Positions 42,576 through 52,940 of a DNA stretch of 64,000 bases are shown piece by piece. Both the position numbers and the translations under genes were made by a program. Each line of letters opens with the position of its first letter. Within the stretch, counting starts at the first letter, position 1. Origin of the DNA: Sweltsa coloradensis (lineage: Eukaryota; Arthropoda; Insecta; Plecoptera; Chloroperlidae). The DNA lies in the NCBI GenBank assembly GCA_024449915.1, contig JAMZAV010003102.1, positions 1 to 64,000 of the forward strand. Direction: 5' to 3'. The notes under the pieces were generated by a model. The model was not told the DNA's origin. It saw only the letters and a list, made by a program, of their open reading frames with translations, and did no database searches.

Positions 42576-43098
42576 TCACAACACAAAATCCTGCAGATAC
42601 TGCGGGACTTTGCGCTGCCTCTGGGAACACCTGAAACTTGATGATTCCTGGACCGGTGGAATCACTGGAGACTGCACATCCGGGCCATCCAACGATCTTT
42701 CTGGTTCCGGGTCTTGAGGGACAGGATCACTGGGTCCGATGGAGTCATCAGAAACCGTATCCTCTTCAGACACCGGAGCGGTACTTGGTAGCGGTACTTG
42801 AATTGCGGTTGGAACCGGTGGGACGTTTGGTACATTTGAAAGTGCTGGGTCGACAGGTTGAACACGTCGCATAAAGCTGATCAAGAGTCGCTTCCCCGAT
42901 GCCGCCATCTGGTCTTTGAACCTGGAAATTGCGAGGACCTTCCGCCTGAGCAACGACCCCTGGTAACCATTTTTCTCCGTAACCGTAGTGACGGTAGTAG
43001 ACTACGTCTCCCACAGCGAAACTCCTTGACTTCTGAGCATTGGCCACAACCTTTTCCTCCCTTTTGGAATTACTCACCGCTGTCAGCATTGCTGCCAT
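42576..43098 (-). pseudogene. Gypsy-like Pol 3' end: integrase C-terminal domain and tail
   Basis: Minus strand from ATG-like 43098: MAAMLTAVSNSKREEKVV, FAVGDVVYYRHYGYGEKWLP, GVVAQAEGPRNFQVQR, then LDQL. This is the SH3-like C-terminal domain of Gypsy-group integrases (G-D-x-V-x-x-R...K-W-x-x-G-x-V...G-P...V). After a frame change near 42850 comes a Pro-rich tail ending with RCSQRQRKVPQYLQDFVL and a stop at 42576, the usual basic R-R-S-x-R-x-x-x-x-P end. The catalytic core and RT are missing. Confidence 0.75.
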
Positions 43099-43269
43099 TT
43101 AACATTGAGGTACTCGGATAATAAATTTAATATCATATTATAAAAACATAAAACTTAATAAAAACAGTAGAACATGAACATTTCAGAAACATACTGTTGG
43201 TTGACACTTACAATAACTTTGTCTATTATAATAATAAAAGTAAAAATCCCTGAAAATGTGATATTTGTG

Positions 43270-43812
43270 ACAATACAGTTTCGCCACGATAAGCCTCACT
43301 GCATACCTTGGTATATTACTCGCAACCAATTAATTATACACCTAAAACTACATGTGCCTCAGCCTTCAACACGATTTGAAAAACATTAATGCACTTGACG
43401 TGCAGCTTCGATATGACCTCGCCGCCCCGCACCTTTTGACTACTACCTGCACGCTCACTTCACAGCAGAGCCAGAGAGCCTCGCCTCGCAGTAGGTTTGT
43501 TGTTCTTGTCCCAGGCGCACGTGTTTTATCAGTGCTCTTAGTTCTGGTCTCATTGGGCCTCCACAGTACATGGAGCTAGCTTCTGTTGCTGCTCTATGTG
43601 TTGCATGTTCAAGTCTTTGATGTGTTCTCGTTCTCATTCATCATTTTGTTTAATGTTTGTTCACTTCAGGAGGTTGTCTGTTCTGTCCTGACTGGAAGGT
43701 TTTGTTGTCTCTCTCTTTATTCTGTCCTGCTTTTCATCTCAGTGTTGTGCCCTGTTTGTCTCATCCATACAATCCGAGGGTTGGTCGAACCCAATATCTC
43801 TAGTTATGTTTT
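43270..43812 (+). repeat. Family D repeat, divergent copy
   Basis: It contains TTTCGCCACGATAAGCCTC, CGATATGACCTCGCCGCCC near 43409 and GTTTAATGTTTGTTCACTTC near 43648. It is the partner of the copy at 18535-19050. Confidence 0.65.
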
Positions 43813-43826
43813 TATATGGGTCTGTG

Positions 43827-44180
43827 GGCCAACAAATTCCAACTCGCAACCTTCTCGTGGTTTGGTCCGTGATTAGGGGAGTTCTTCTCCCTGAAACTTA
43901 ATGGCGAGGTCTGGGTCGTCGTCGGGGAACTTTTCCCTTCCCTTTGACTACCTTCCCGACGGCGACGACAATGACAACACGGACGGATGATGAAAACAGA
44001 CGGAGACGACCACGACGTGGGGGAACACCTGCCCTCCCCATATGCTTGTGGCTGGTTCTGACCAGCACAGGTCTGTCCACCCCTTGTCCCCCCGCGTCAT
44101 CCCTTACGTCCCTCCCTTCGTCTCGATTAGCCAAGTTGCATAAAATATGAGACGTTAAGCAATATCCAATCAATCAATTT
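43827..44180 (+). mobile_element. SINE-A, near full length, with target-site duplication
   Basis: Begins GGCCAACAAATTCC and ends CAATCAATCAAT. The 12-bp direct repeat TATGGGTCTGTG flanks it at 43815-43826 and 44181-44192. This gives an element length of about 350 bp. Confidence 0.9.
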
Positions 44181-44323
44181 TATGGGTCTGTGTATTTCAA
44201 CATTTATGAAGCAGTGATAGGGTTATTATTGGAGGTACGTTTATTATAGAGTATTTTCAAGTGTCATTTTATAGTGTTTTGTAGCATCTATTTTTTGTCC
44301 ACTTTCAAAATCTTGTGTAGAAG

Positions 44324-44465
44324 TTTTGCAGTTTGCAGACAATACGGTATCAGATGGGCCGTCCCAAGCAATACTTTCCATCTTCTTCGCCCTAGTTGTA
44401 AAATCTTCGAATTCCAGCCTCATGAGCTCATTATCTTTTTTAGTTTTCCTTTTTTTGATCCGCAT
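44324..44465 (-). pseudogene. Basic/coiled-coil coding remnant downstream of a PHD finger
   Basis: On the minus strand, MRIKKRKTKKDNELMRL, then EDFTTRAKKMESIAW. It is a charged, helix-like peptide that lies downstream of the PHD-like fragment on the same strand. Together they resemble ORF1 of some arthropod LINEs, but no family assignment is possible. Confidence 0.3.
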
Positions 44466-44589
44466 TTAATAAACTACCTCTTCCTCACTTTATTAATGGC
44501 AATTCCTGTTAACATGGTTTTACCTAATCGCGGATATGCCTCACGAGGCACTTGTTTGACCTCAGTTTTTTTAACCCCAGGTAAGCATA

Positions 44590-44786
44590 CATATTATCAA
44601 GCTCTGCTGGGCCACCTTGTCCAATGAGCGTTCACTCATACACTCTTTGCACATCCACTCTTCAAATTGTAATTCTAATTCGCTGCAAAAGTCTTCCTTC
44701 TTGAGCCCTAAACATTTATAATTGCACTGTGGACCCGTGTGTACTCTTTTGGAACATTTAGGGCACTTATGTAACGTCATTGCCAT
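44590..44786 (-). pseudogene. PHD-finger-like fragment
   Basis: On the minus strand from ATG 44786: TLHKCPKCSKRV, then YKCLGLKKEDF, then EEWMCKECMSE. The Cys pairs and the K-C-L-G-L phrase match a PHD zinc finger with part of its middle (the Trp-x-His) missing. PHD fingers occur in ORF1 proteins of several non-LTR elements and in host regulators. Confidence 0.45.
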
Positions 44787-45102
44787 GACGTGTGATATCC
44801 CAAATTATCCGAATGTCTTATCTTTATCCAAAGAGCTCAATAGATAACAAATGTCCTGTCGAACAATCTTTTCCAACAAAATGTCAATTTATAAAAACTC
44901 TAATATTTCTTATACAAATTGTGGAACTAACCCACTAATAATGGTGCTGATAACACCGTCTTAGACCCACACATAAATATACATATCAAAAACACTTTCA
45001 TATATAACCACGAAAAATCAATTTATAAGACGGAATGAACTTTTTCAGAACAGCTAGGAATCACTGCCTTGTTGTGTTGACCACTAAACATTGGCGGATG
45101 TT
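44787..45102. other. AT-rich spacer
   Basis: Nothing recognised. Confidence 0.4.
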
Positions 45103-45464
45103 GTTGCCAACCTTCACATACACAGGCCCTCCACAATCTGCGCCTCTTTGCACAAGGCCCTGAGTATCTATCTTCCACCCTCTACAATAAGCTCCCTGAC
45201 CACATCAAAACCTCTCCCACCCTGTCTTCCTTTAAACATAAGTTGAAATCATATCTTACAGCAAACAGCTTTTACTCCATCAATGACTACCTCTCCATGT
45301 AAATATAATTCATTATATTATTATTTCATTATAATATTTACAAATTATCTAGAGTATAACCACAAACAAGCACTGTAATTTAAAATTTTCAAATGTTCCC
45401 TTAGCCAAAATGCTGTTACAAACTGCTTTATATGTGCTTACACGCTTCCTTGGATTGTCCAGGT
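45103..45464 (+). mobile_element. LINE ORF2 C-terminus and start of its 3'UTR, split by an LTR element
   Basis: On the + strand, LHNLRLFAQGPEYLSSTLYN, then KLPDHIKTSPTLSSFKHKLK and NSFYSINDYLSM, then a stop near 45302. This is the C-terminal end of a Jockey/CR1-like LINE (family form L-x-N-K-L-P...F-K-x-x-L-K-x-x-L). It closely resembles the C-terminus of the minus-strand LINE at 45564-46701. The 3'UTR runs to 45464, is interrupted by the LTR element, and resumes at 50806. Confidence 0.75.
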
Positions 45465-47464
45465 TGTAACGATACAGCGCTCCCCGTTGTACACTATTAC
45501 CTACTTCTCGATAGGCTACCATATATTAAATCTCATCCACCTCGGCTAGCCTACACAGTCAATAACAATAACTTTATTCACCTTGACTCATACATTGCAT
45601 AAGTATAACTCTTTTTAGAGAAAGTGAATAGCCTAGCCTATGGAGAGTAATACATAATTGTTAACAATTTTATAAAAAAATATACATTAAAATATACATT
45701 TCATAATTTCATAATATCTTTCCTTCTATTTCTATACATAATACTTATTTTTTTTATTGAATTGTTTATTTATATTAAATTATATTCATGAAAATACATA
45801 GTAGTTTCAGGAGTGTGAAGGAAAGTTGAGTGTAAAGCTATGGGTGGGGTATTTATATTTTCGGGCACAAGATTAAGTTAAACGTCAGCTGGATGAAGGT
45901 ATTCATTGATGGTGTAGAAGCAACGCTTTATAAGAAATGATTTCAATGTATATTTAAAAGAGTCTAGGGATTGTATATTTTTAATTTCTGGGGGTATATG
46001 ATTGAAGATTGTTAGACATTGGTAATGAGGTCCTTTGGAGAAACGCGTTGTATTATGAGTTGGGACATGAATTTTTGATTGCGATCGTGTATCATGGTCA
46101 TGAATCGTTGAGTTTAATTTGAAGAGGTGAGGGTTTGATTTGACGAAGACTGCTGCAAGTTGTATCAAAGTACTAGCTAAGGTCAAGATTTTTTGGGTGG
46201 GGAAGATATTTCTGCACGAGGTACGCCAAGAGGCTCCTACTATAATTCGAATGGCCCGTTTTTGTAATCTAAAAACTCTTATAGCTTGTGGCGAGTTTCC
46301 CCAGAAAATAAGTCCGTATGATATGTGTGAGTGGATGTGAGCATGGTATATGAGAATAAGGACGTTGTGGCTGACTAGGGCTTTAATTCTTCTGAGGAGG
46401 AAACATCCACTCTTTATCTTTGAGCAAACAGCGTCTATGTGGTCTGTCCAATCAAGAGTGTCAGTCATATGTAGACCCAGGAACTTGATGGCGTCAGAGC
46501 AGGCAATGCTCTTAGATGAGATGCGAATGAGGAGGCTTTCGGTGGGTGGAACTTGTGAGTGGAAGTTTAAATACACCGTTTTTGACGGTTGAAGAGAAAG
46601 GAGGTTTTTGTTCCCAGTATTGTGACATTATGGAAGTTTGTTCGTTGGACATTTGTGAGAGTGGTGCTAAAGATTTTCCTTTTTGTGCTGTGAGTATATG
46701 ACTGAGCAACACACTTGGCATACAAATTAACACATAATTAGACATTTATTTTTAAACCAAGTAATAATACTACAGCAATTATTTAGTGAAATTGATCTGC
46801 TTGATAACGACCACATTGGACATTAAAAGTTTATATCATACGACCTTCTTTGGCTGTTGTGTTTGAGTATGATTTTTCACCCATCTGTAGTCTTCTCTTG
46901 TGAGTCCTTATACTTCTAATCTTCTTACTTCTCTTCTCTTGAAATCTTCTTAAAAGTATATTTATAGGTGCCAAGTTGCAGACACATAAACTTATAATTG
47001 AAATTAGTTTTAAAAGAATCACTTCTGCTTTCTTTACTAGAGCAAAACTCCTTGACTTAACTCGATTCAAGAAGCATCCAAGATGGCCATTCTGTTCCTG
47101 GTCAAATTCATTGTTTCAAAGTTCTAGAATTTTGTATCTTTTTTACACATCACATAAAACACTTTTTAATATTTACTTATTTTTTATAAATTTAAATTTG
47201 CTGTATTTACCTTTAATAATCATTATCAGAACATTATTAAAACTTTAAATAATATAATTATTTTACCATAAGTGAAAAATACAGCCTTCTGAAACTTGGT
47301 TATAAATGTAAACAAACTACTCAATCACTGCCTACTTGAAACCTTTTATACATTTTAAGAAGTCACTGCCTACTAGAATCATTTTATACATTTTAAGAAG
47401 TCACTGCCTACTGGATCTTAATTACTTTTACCAAGTTTTAGATTTAAGAGACTGGTACTTTACA
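45465..47464 (-). repeat. 3' LTR of the gag-only element, interrupted by a LINE
   Basis: LTR parts at 45465-45563 and 46702-47464 together make about 860 bp and match 49969-50805. The CTCATCCACCTCGGCTAGCC block and the ACTTGGCATACAAATTAAC block mark the two sides of the break. Confidence 0.85.
45564..46701 (-). mobile_element. 5'-truncated LINE inside the LTR: ORF2 C-terminal third and 3'UTR
   Basis: A minus-strand frame of about 232 residues (46576-45878), uninterrupted, contains IKFLGLHMTDTLDWTDHID, CFLLRRIKALV, HSHISYGLIFWGNS, LQKRAIRIIVGA and a C-terminus FKYTLKSFLIKRCFYTINEY. This is the domain downstream of the reverse transcriptase in Jockey/CR1-like LINEs. The 3'UTR ends with AAAAAGAGTTATACTTATG and GTGAATAAAGTTATTGTTATT. 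Sequence upstream (46577-46701) is also LINE-like but out of frame. It is the same family as the host LINE at 45103/50806. Confidence 0.85.
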
Positions 47465-47480
47465 ATACCCCTTCAAATTT
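47465..47480 (-). promoter_or_regulatory. Polypurine-tract-like sequence
   Basis: On the minus strand, TTTGAAGGGGTAT lies directly against the 3' LTR start, the position of the plus-strand primer in LTR retrotransposons. It is short and interrupted by pyrimidines at its 3' end. Confidence 0.45.
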
Positions 47481-48500
47481 TGAACAATTTCTTGAAATTT
47501 TTCAACATTTATAATGCTTGAAAAGCACCAGACAAATTAAAGGATTTTTTTTTAAATTCTTAATCCTGCTTCAAATCTGATAACAATACAATAATCCTCT
47601 GGACAATGACAAATCTGAACATCAGCTTATTCCACAAAAATCTAAACAAACTAGATCACACTTTGTTCTTTTACCGCTACCCATGACTTTAATATACAAT
47701 ATTATAAAATTCAAGCAACCTAAAATTTATAACTCATTGAATGTTCCAACTACCTCCATTGACAAACACTAACAATATCAATTACTCAACAATTGAAAGG
47801 CTGTTTACAATACCCCTTCCAAAAATAAATTATTTGAAGTAATGGAAATTATTTATTTTTGATATTAACTCCTGCAACCATTGAAACACTATATTAAATT
47901 ATTTACTCCATTAAAAAAACAAAAACACCAATTAAATATATCATCAACTTAAAATCTTTCAAATTGGAAATTATGAACAACCTTATTAAAATGTACTAGT
48001 ATTTATCAACTTCAGCAACACCAATTTCCAAGAATCTTTATGAAAATGTCTATTTATTCATTTTCCACTCCACAATAAACTATTCCAAATCTATCATCCC
48101 ACAGAAGAAATATCATACCATCAAAAAGTAGTCAAACCAGCAAATTGAAGACAAGATTGACAACCCCTTCAAATTGACCAATAAAGAACAAAAAAAGTAC
48201 ATTGGAATGCACACAATGAAAGACAATGAATAACTACTTCAATTGAAAAACCTTTCAAACTGACCAACAGAGAACAAAAAATGTACATAGTAATGTACTA
48301 CACCAACCATAGTTAATCATCAAATCAGTCAACTACCCCTTCAAATCGATAACCTCTTCAAACTGACCAACATAGAACAAGTGAGTAAAGGAACAACTCC
48401 GAGATCCACAGCCCTATCTAGTTTTCAGTTAATAATGGAGGTGCCGTCACGTTGTTGTTAGTAGGAGGTGCTCGTTCGTTCCCTGGAGATCGCCAGTCAT
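47481..48500 (-). other. Non-coding 3' interior of the LTR element
   Basis: AT-rich with stops in all frames. It contains three imperfect copies of a CTTCAAA(C/T)TGACCAA...GAACAAAAAATGTACA unit at about 48165-48385. This is where pol would lie in a complete element; nothing of it is recognisable. Confidence 0.6.
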
Positions 48501-49865
48501 CTAGAGGTCTTGAATTGAATTTAGTTTGTCGATTTTTGTAACCATCATTGTTGGCATTTGTTGCAAAGTTGTGGTAGTAGGTGTGTTTTCATAGTTCCTA
48601 TTTTGACTAGGTAACCAAATCAGTCTGTCACTCTCTAATCTTTCCAAAAGATTTACGATTTTAGTGGCATCGTTGTCTATATGAATGAAATGGACACGAA
48701 TTTCCATTGGAAAATGTTTGAGCAGTTGTTTGACCATCGTTTTCTTGTGGTATTGGGCAACTGAATATCCACTATGACGCAACAAACGTTTGAAGTATAC
48801 TGATGGTAATCCCTGTTTACCAGCTTCGTAGGATGCACTATATATGTGTTTCATGAGAACATCTTGAGCGTTGTCTCCCCAAAAATGATTAATGAATTTT
48901 TCTTTAAAATCTTCAAAGGAATCAAACTCATTTCCCAGCATCCATGGTATGCATTGACCCTTCAAGCATTGTAGAGTGAACGCCAACCTCCTGTTGTTAT
49001 TTACCGAATAGTTCTTGAATCGGCTTTCTAACAAGTTCAGAAATTCAATGGGATGAATACCTCCATCTCCCATGAATATTATGCCCTCTCTAAGTAGTTG
49101 GTCTCCTACACCGCTATCATTTGCATAAACGGTAGTTCCCGTAACGCATGTTATCCCTTGAGTTTCCAAATCTTGAATCTTTTTTGTATTGGTTAGAATA
49201 GAATTTTCCAAACCATTGCAAGTTTCTTGAAAGTTTTTATCATCTAATTCTCGCTTTTCTTCTACTTTTGAGACTTCTTTTTGTACTTCCTCTAATTTCT
49301 TGCCATTATCATCAATCATGACATGGATATCCCTTATCAATTCCATAGCACCCCCTACTTTGGCTTCAATGTCCTCCACATCTTCAGTTACTTTTAGCTT
49401 CACATCTATGAATTGTTTTTTCTAAGGTGTAGAAAAGTCTGTCATATTTTTCTTCTAATCCATTTTGGATGACATCCATTCGTTTATTTACCTTATCGAT
49501 TTCATGTTTAACATCCTCTAGTTTCTCGTCCATAATCTTACCCACTTCATTTTTCATGCTATTTTCCATCTTATCGATTTCATGTTTAACAACCTCTAGT
49601 TTCTCGTCCATAATCTTACCCATTTCATTTTTTCATGCTATTTTCCATGGTACTCATTTTATTCAACAAACGTACTCATTAAAAAACTCCATTTCTGGAC
49701 TCATCACCAAACTTCCTTCCGTCGAAGTGCTAGTCATATCGGTTGCCAAGTGCCTATCTAAACCACTATCCATTTGTCCCAATTCTGTCCTCCCTAAATC
49801 TTGGAAACAATTTGCAACCCTAGCTCTATTTCATCAATAGCAACACCTTCACTTTGACTAGCCAT
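48501..49865 (-). pseudogene. Gag-like protein of the LTR retrotransposon, with frame breaks
   Basis: It starts at an ATG at 49865 (MASQSEGVAIDEIELGL), 100 bp inside the 5' LTR border. An N-terminal coiled-coil part follows with a duplicated GKIMDEKLE-x-VKHEIDK unit (49490-49640). The main frame 49403-48501 has FLNLLESRF, LAFTLQCLKGQCIPWML and FEDFKEKFINHFWGD, the capsid-like core of retrotransposon Gag (W...F-x-x-F-x-x-x-F...W). No zinc knuckle is present. Frame breaks lie near 49795, 49660, 49630 and 49400, several of them in T or A runs. It would form the particle shell; here it is inactive or mis-sequenced. Confidence 0.75.
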
Positions 49866-49945
49866 TATTCCAAAGCCTAGGTTTATTTGTAGCCAAGTGT
49901 GTAATTGAGACCCCTAATCTCTGCGTGACATTATCTTCAGTAAGA

Positions 49946-49965
49946 CCACTAACGTTGGGCTGCCA
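49946..49965 (-). promoter_or_regulatory. Primer-binding-site-like sequence
   Basis: On the minus strand, TGGCAGCCCAACGTTAGTGG starts 3 bp from the 5' LTR end. TGG is the complement of a tRNA CCA end. The tRNA species is not determined. Confidence 0.5.
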
Positions 49966-49968
49966 AAT

Positions 49969-50805
49969 TGTAACGTTACACCGTGCTACCCTGTACAAGG
50001 CTACCATATATTAAATCTCATCCACCTCGGCTAGCCTACACAGTCAATGAGCAACACACTTGGCATACAAATTAACCACATAATTAGACATTTATTTTAA
50101 ACCAAGTAATAATACTACAGCAATTATTTAGTGAAATGATCTGCTTGATAACGACCAATTGGACATTAAAAGTTTATATCAGCGACCTTCTTTGGCTGTT
50201 GTGTTTGAGTATGATTTTTCACCCATCTGTAGTCTTCTCTTGTGAGTCCTTATACTTCTAATCTTCTTTCTTCTCTTCTCTTGAAATCTTCTTAAAAGTA
50301 TATTTATAGTGCCAAGTTGCAGACACATAAACTTATAATTGAAATTAGTTTTAAAAAGAATCACTTCTGCTTTCTTTACTAGAGCAAAACTCCTTGACCT
50401 AACTCGATTCAAGTAGCATCCAAGATGGCCATTCTGTTCCTGGTCAAATTCATTGTTTCAAAGTTCTAGAATTTTGTATCTTTTTTACACATCACATAAA
50501 ACACTTTTTAATATTTACTTATTTTTTATAATTTAAATTTGCTGTATTTACCTTTAATAATCATTATCAGAACATTATTAAAACTTTAAATAATATAATT
50601 ATTTTACCATAAGTGAAAAATACAGCCTTCTGAAACTTGGTTATAAATGTAAACAAACTACCCAATCACTGCCTACTTGAAACCTTTAATACATTTTAAG
50701 AAGTCACTGCCTACTAGAATCATGTTATACATTTTAAGAAGTCACTGCCTACTGGATCTTAATTACTTTTACCAAGTTTTAGATTTAAGAGACTGGTACT
50801 TTACA
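49969..50805 (-). repeat. 5' LTR of the gag-only element
   Basis: 837 bp, TGTAACG...TTTACA, uninterrupted. It matches the split LTR at 45465-47464 with small indels, for example TACCATATATTAAATCTC in both. Confidence 0.85.
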
Positions 50806-51275
50806 AGGTATATAAGACACATTCTGCTGTACATCCTCCAAATTGCTGTTTTCTGTGCCATCAGCAATTATTATCACAATATCACATCAAAAATTGCTTT
50901 ATATCCAACTTTTCTTTATTATATATGAGTTCTTAATCTATAGTAGCGCATGCTATTGTTTTGCATCTACTCTACTTTAACATAAACACTGTGTTTATCA
51001 TTATTAATCAATTAATGAATCATCATATATATATATAATCATATTATCAATCATCATACATATCAATATCAATATCCATATCAATTAAATCAATTATGCT
51101 TTATATCCAACTATTCTTTCTTCTAACACTGTGTATATCATTATAATTACTATCACTTTTATTATTAATTATTAATTATAGACTCTTCACTTTCTCTGCA
51201 AAGAGTTATACTTGTACACTGTACTAGTCTAAGTGAATAAAAATATCTATCTATCTATCTATCTATAAAGGGCCA
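50806..51275 (+). mobile_element. Rest of the interrupted LINE 3'UTR with (CTAT)n tail
   Basis: The sequence continues the LINE from 45464 after the AGGT duplication. It ends in CTTTCTCTGCAAAGAGTTAT, CTAAGTGAATAAA and then CTATCTATCTATCTATC. The same end in the minus-strand LINE (45564-45640) and at 27766-27815 identifies it as a family 3' terminus. Confidence 0.75.
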
Positions 51276-51619
51276 TTTAAGGTTGGTACGATGCTCTAGT
51301 ATCTATGTTGAACAAAAAAGGCAGGGTAAAGCCGATTTAAGAAATTTCCCAAAACGCCAGTTTTTGCAAATATTTGGATAAATATAATCAAAAAATTTGT
51401 GTAAAATCACGGTTACAAGATCTAATTTTTTAAATGGTAATTTTGGTGTACTACTATGCAATAGATTATGTGGTAAAAAATATTTTTTTTTGCGTTATAG
51501 CCCTTTAATACAAATATAAATAATCCTGATTATCATTACTTTCCATTCAGTGTCTACTTCATGTCATTGCATTTATTTTCCTAAACATTTGCCATAAAGA
51601 CACACGGTTACCAAAAGGC
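51276..51619. other. Spacer with a weak TIR pair
   Basis: ATAAAGGGCCATTTAAGG near 51265 and ATAGCCCTTTAA near 51498 could be short inverted ends of a MITE. The support is weak. Confidence 0.3.
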
Positions 51620-51720
51620 TTTCACGAAGTTAGCACCATTATCTGTAGTTGTGGAAACAATCTTATTCTGTATCCCGAACTCGTTGTTTATGGAATTTAG
51701 CAAATTTACCAAGACATCTT
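51620..51720 (-). pseudogene. hAT transposase fragment
   Basis: On the minus strand, [20 protein letters not shown] is followed by VKAFW and a stop. The T-T-D-N-G-A-N-F motif holds a catalytic Asp of hAT transposases. Only about 33 residues remain. Confidence 0.6.
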
Positions 51721-52080
51721 GAGTCTGGCTGCCAACTACTCGTCTGCAGGCATGGGCAGTAGTTTATCTGACCAAAGTTGGCCTATCCCTTGCCCTAGAT
51801 TCTGTAATTAGAGCTCTTCCCAGCCTTGTTCACCTTAAAATGGGGTGACAAGGAAACTTTTGAATTTCCAGGATTAAAATATTTTCTTTTAACTGGTAAA
51901 TTTTTAGTGTCAAACCCACAAAATACCAGTCATGACATGAGGAATAAATATTAGAGTAGGAGAATTGACAAACGTTATATTTTCAAGTAGATTTTTTATG
52001 TATTACTATCCTTGTATTGACACCCCAGGGGTGGGGTGACAAGAAAATCTGTGTTGTAGCATAGGAAAAAAGACCGTATA

Positions 52081-52270
52081 TTAATAGTGAATGAGAAATA
52101 TGAGAGCTCGTTGATTTTGCCTTTGCCATTCTATTAGATTTTTTTCCCATTGGACTTTCATTGGTCTGAAGCAAGTTTTGTCTAATTGTTGCAACACATC
52201 AGTTCTATGGGACGGTAGTTTGACACTTCTGATATTTTCTTCCATAGCTTTAGTTATTGTGGCAGTATCG
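52081..52270 (-). pseudogene. pogo/Tigger-like DDE transposase fragment
   Basis: On the minus strand, VKLPSHRTDVLQQLDKTCFR is followed by PMKVQWEKNLIEW. L-P-x-H-x-x-x-x-L-Q-x-L-D-x-x-x-F-x-x-x-K-x-x-W is the end of the DDE_1 domain of pogo/Tigger/jerky-type transposases, with its last acidic residue in QQLD. It is 5' truncated by an Asp/Gln/Asn-rich stretch (52280-52420) made of repeated CAAGATCAAGAT-like units. Confidence 0.6.
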
Positions 52271-52391
52271 ATGTGACGTATATCTTGATCTTGATTATTA
52301 TGTTGATCTTGATCCCCGTATTTTTCTTTATGCTTGCCTTCATCTTGATCTGCATTTTGATCAGGATGAAGAGACTCGTTTAAACTAGCTT

Positions 52392-52940
52392 CTATGTGCT
52401 TAGGCATATCTTGATCTTGATTATTATGTTGTCGTCGTCGTTGTCGTCGGCGTCGTCAGAGGAGGAGGAGGAATATGAGCACTTGGCAACGTTATCTCCC
52501 TCTGCCGCAGCGGTGCCATTGTTTGGCATTCCCAGAGACACGGTGGCAGATTCGCCCACCTCGACATGACCTACGCCCAGTACCGCCGTTGGTTGTTGGA
52601 CTCTTGTGCGCGCCAACATTGTCCCCGCGGCCAACGGTGACCAGGTGTCTAAACTGCTGCGCGCATGACCACGCGGCAACGTTGCCACCACGTCCAATGG
52701 TGGCCAATAGTGGAAACGACTAGGCTTTTTTACACTGGCGAGTTCCGCTATGGGGAGCGGTTGCCCAATAGCCGGGGCAATGTCCGCCGTTGGTGCAGTA
52801 TCGGAAGATGGTTGTGTTGAGTGTGCAACGTTGTCTACCGCCGACACACTACCCGGCGATGGAGTAATGCCCGTTACACTTGGGTGACGCCACGACATTT
52901 TGTCTTTTTCTACGGTTATGCACACTGTGGACGGAAACAA
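52392..52940 (-). CDS. Unidentified 182-residue reading frame, Pro/Ala/Thr-rich with acidic end
   Basis: Opens at ATG 52940 and is uninterrupted. It is low in hydrophobic clusters, rich in Pro, Ala, Ser and Thr, and ends in a Ser run and an Asp run encoded by a GTC/GTT microsatellite (52430-52470). There is no signal peptide and no domain. Local GC is much higher than in the flanks. It may be a disordered host or viral protein exon, or an accidental frame in a GC-rich island. Confidence 0.3.
   Translation of the reverse strand: MFPSTVCITVEKDKMSWRHPSVTGITPSPGSVSAVDNVAHSTQPSSDTAPTADIAPAIGQPLPIAELASVKKPSRFHYWPPLDVVATLPRGHARSSLDTWSPLAAGTMLARTRVQQPTAVLGVGHVEVGESATVSLGMPNNGTAAAEGDNVAKCSYSSSSSDDADDNDDDNIIIKIKICLST

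Larger units (their letters stand above)
42885..44323 (+). repeat. 1.4 kb duplication, copy 2
   Basis: Colinear with 18125-19556, including the same SINE-A insertion. Copy 2 keeps about 300 bp more of the Gypsy Pol end on the left, so the original junction lies inside the retroelement. Confidence 0.85.
45465..50805 (-). mobile_element. LTR retrotransposon carrying gag only, nested in a LINE
   Basis: Two direct repeats begin TGTAACG and end TTTACA: 45465-47464 (holding a LINE insert) and 49969-50805. A 4-bp target duplication AGGT flanks the whole element (45461-45464 and 50806-50809). On the minus strand a primer-binding-site-like TGGCAGCCCAACG starts 3 bp inside the 5' LTR, and GAAGGGG-type purines precede the 3' LTR. 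The 2.5 kb interior codes only for a broken Gag-like protein. No protease, RT, RNase H or integrase is found, so it is non-autonomous or internally deleted. Confidence 0.85.

Noticed and set aside
43898..44173. A 91-residue minus frame, with near-identical frames at 7011-7268, 13925-14251, 19052-19408 and 21766-22035
   Set aside because: All are the reverse strand of SINE-A. The similarity comes from the repeat, and indels shift the frames freely, so it is not a protein family.
51265..51510. A MITE with AAAGGGC(C/T)AT ends
   Set aside because: The inverted match is only about 10 bp and no target duplication is visible.
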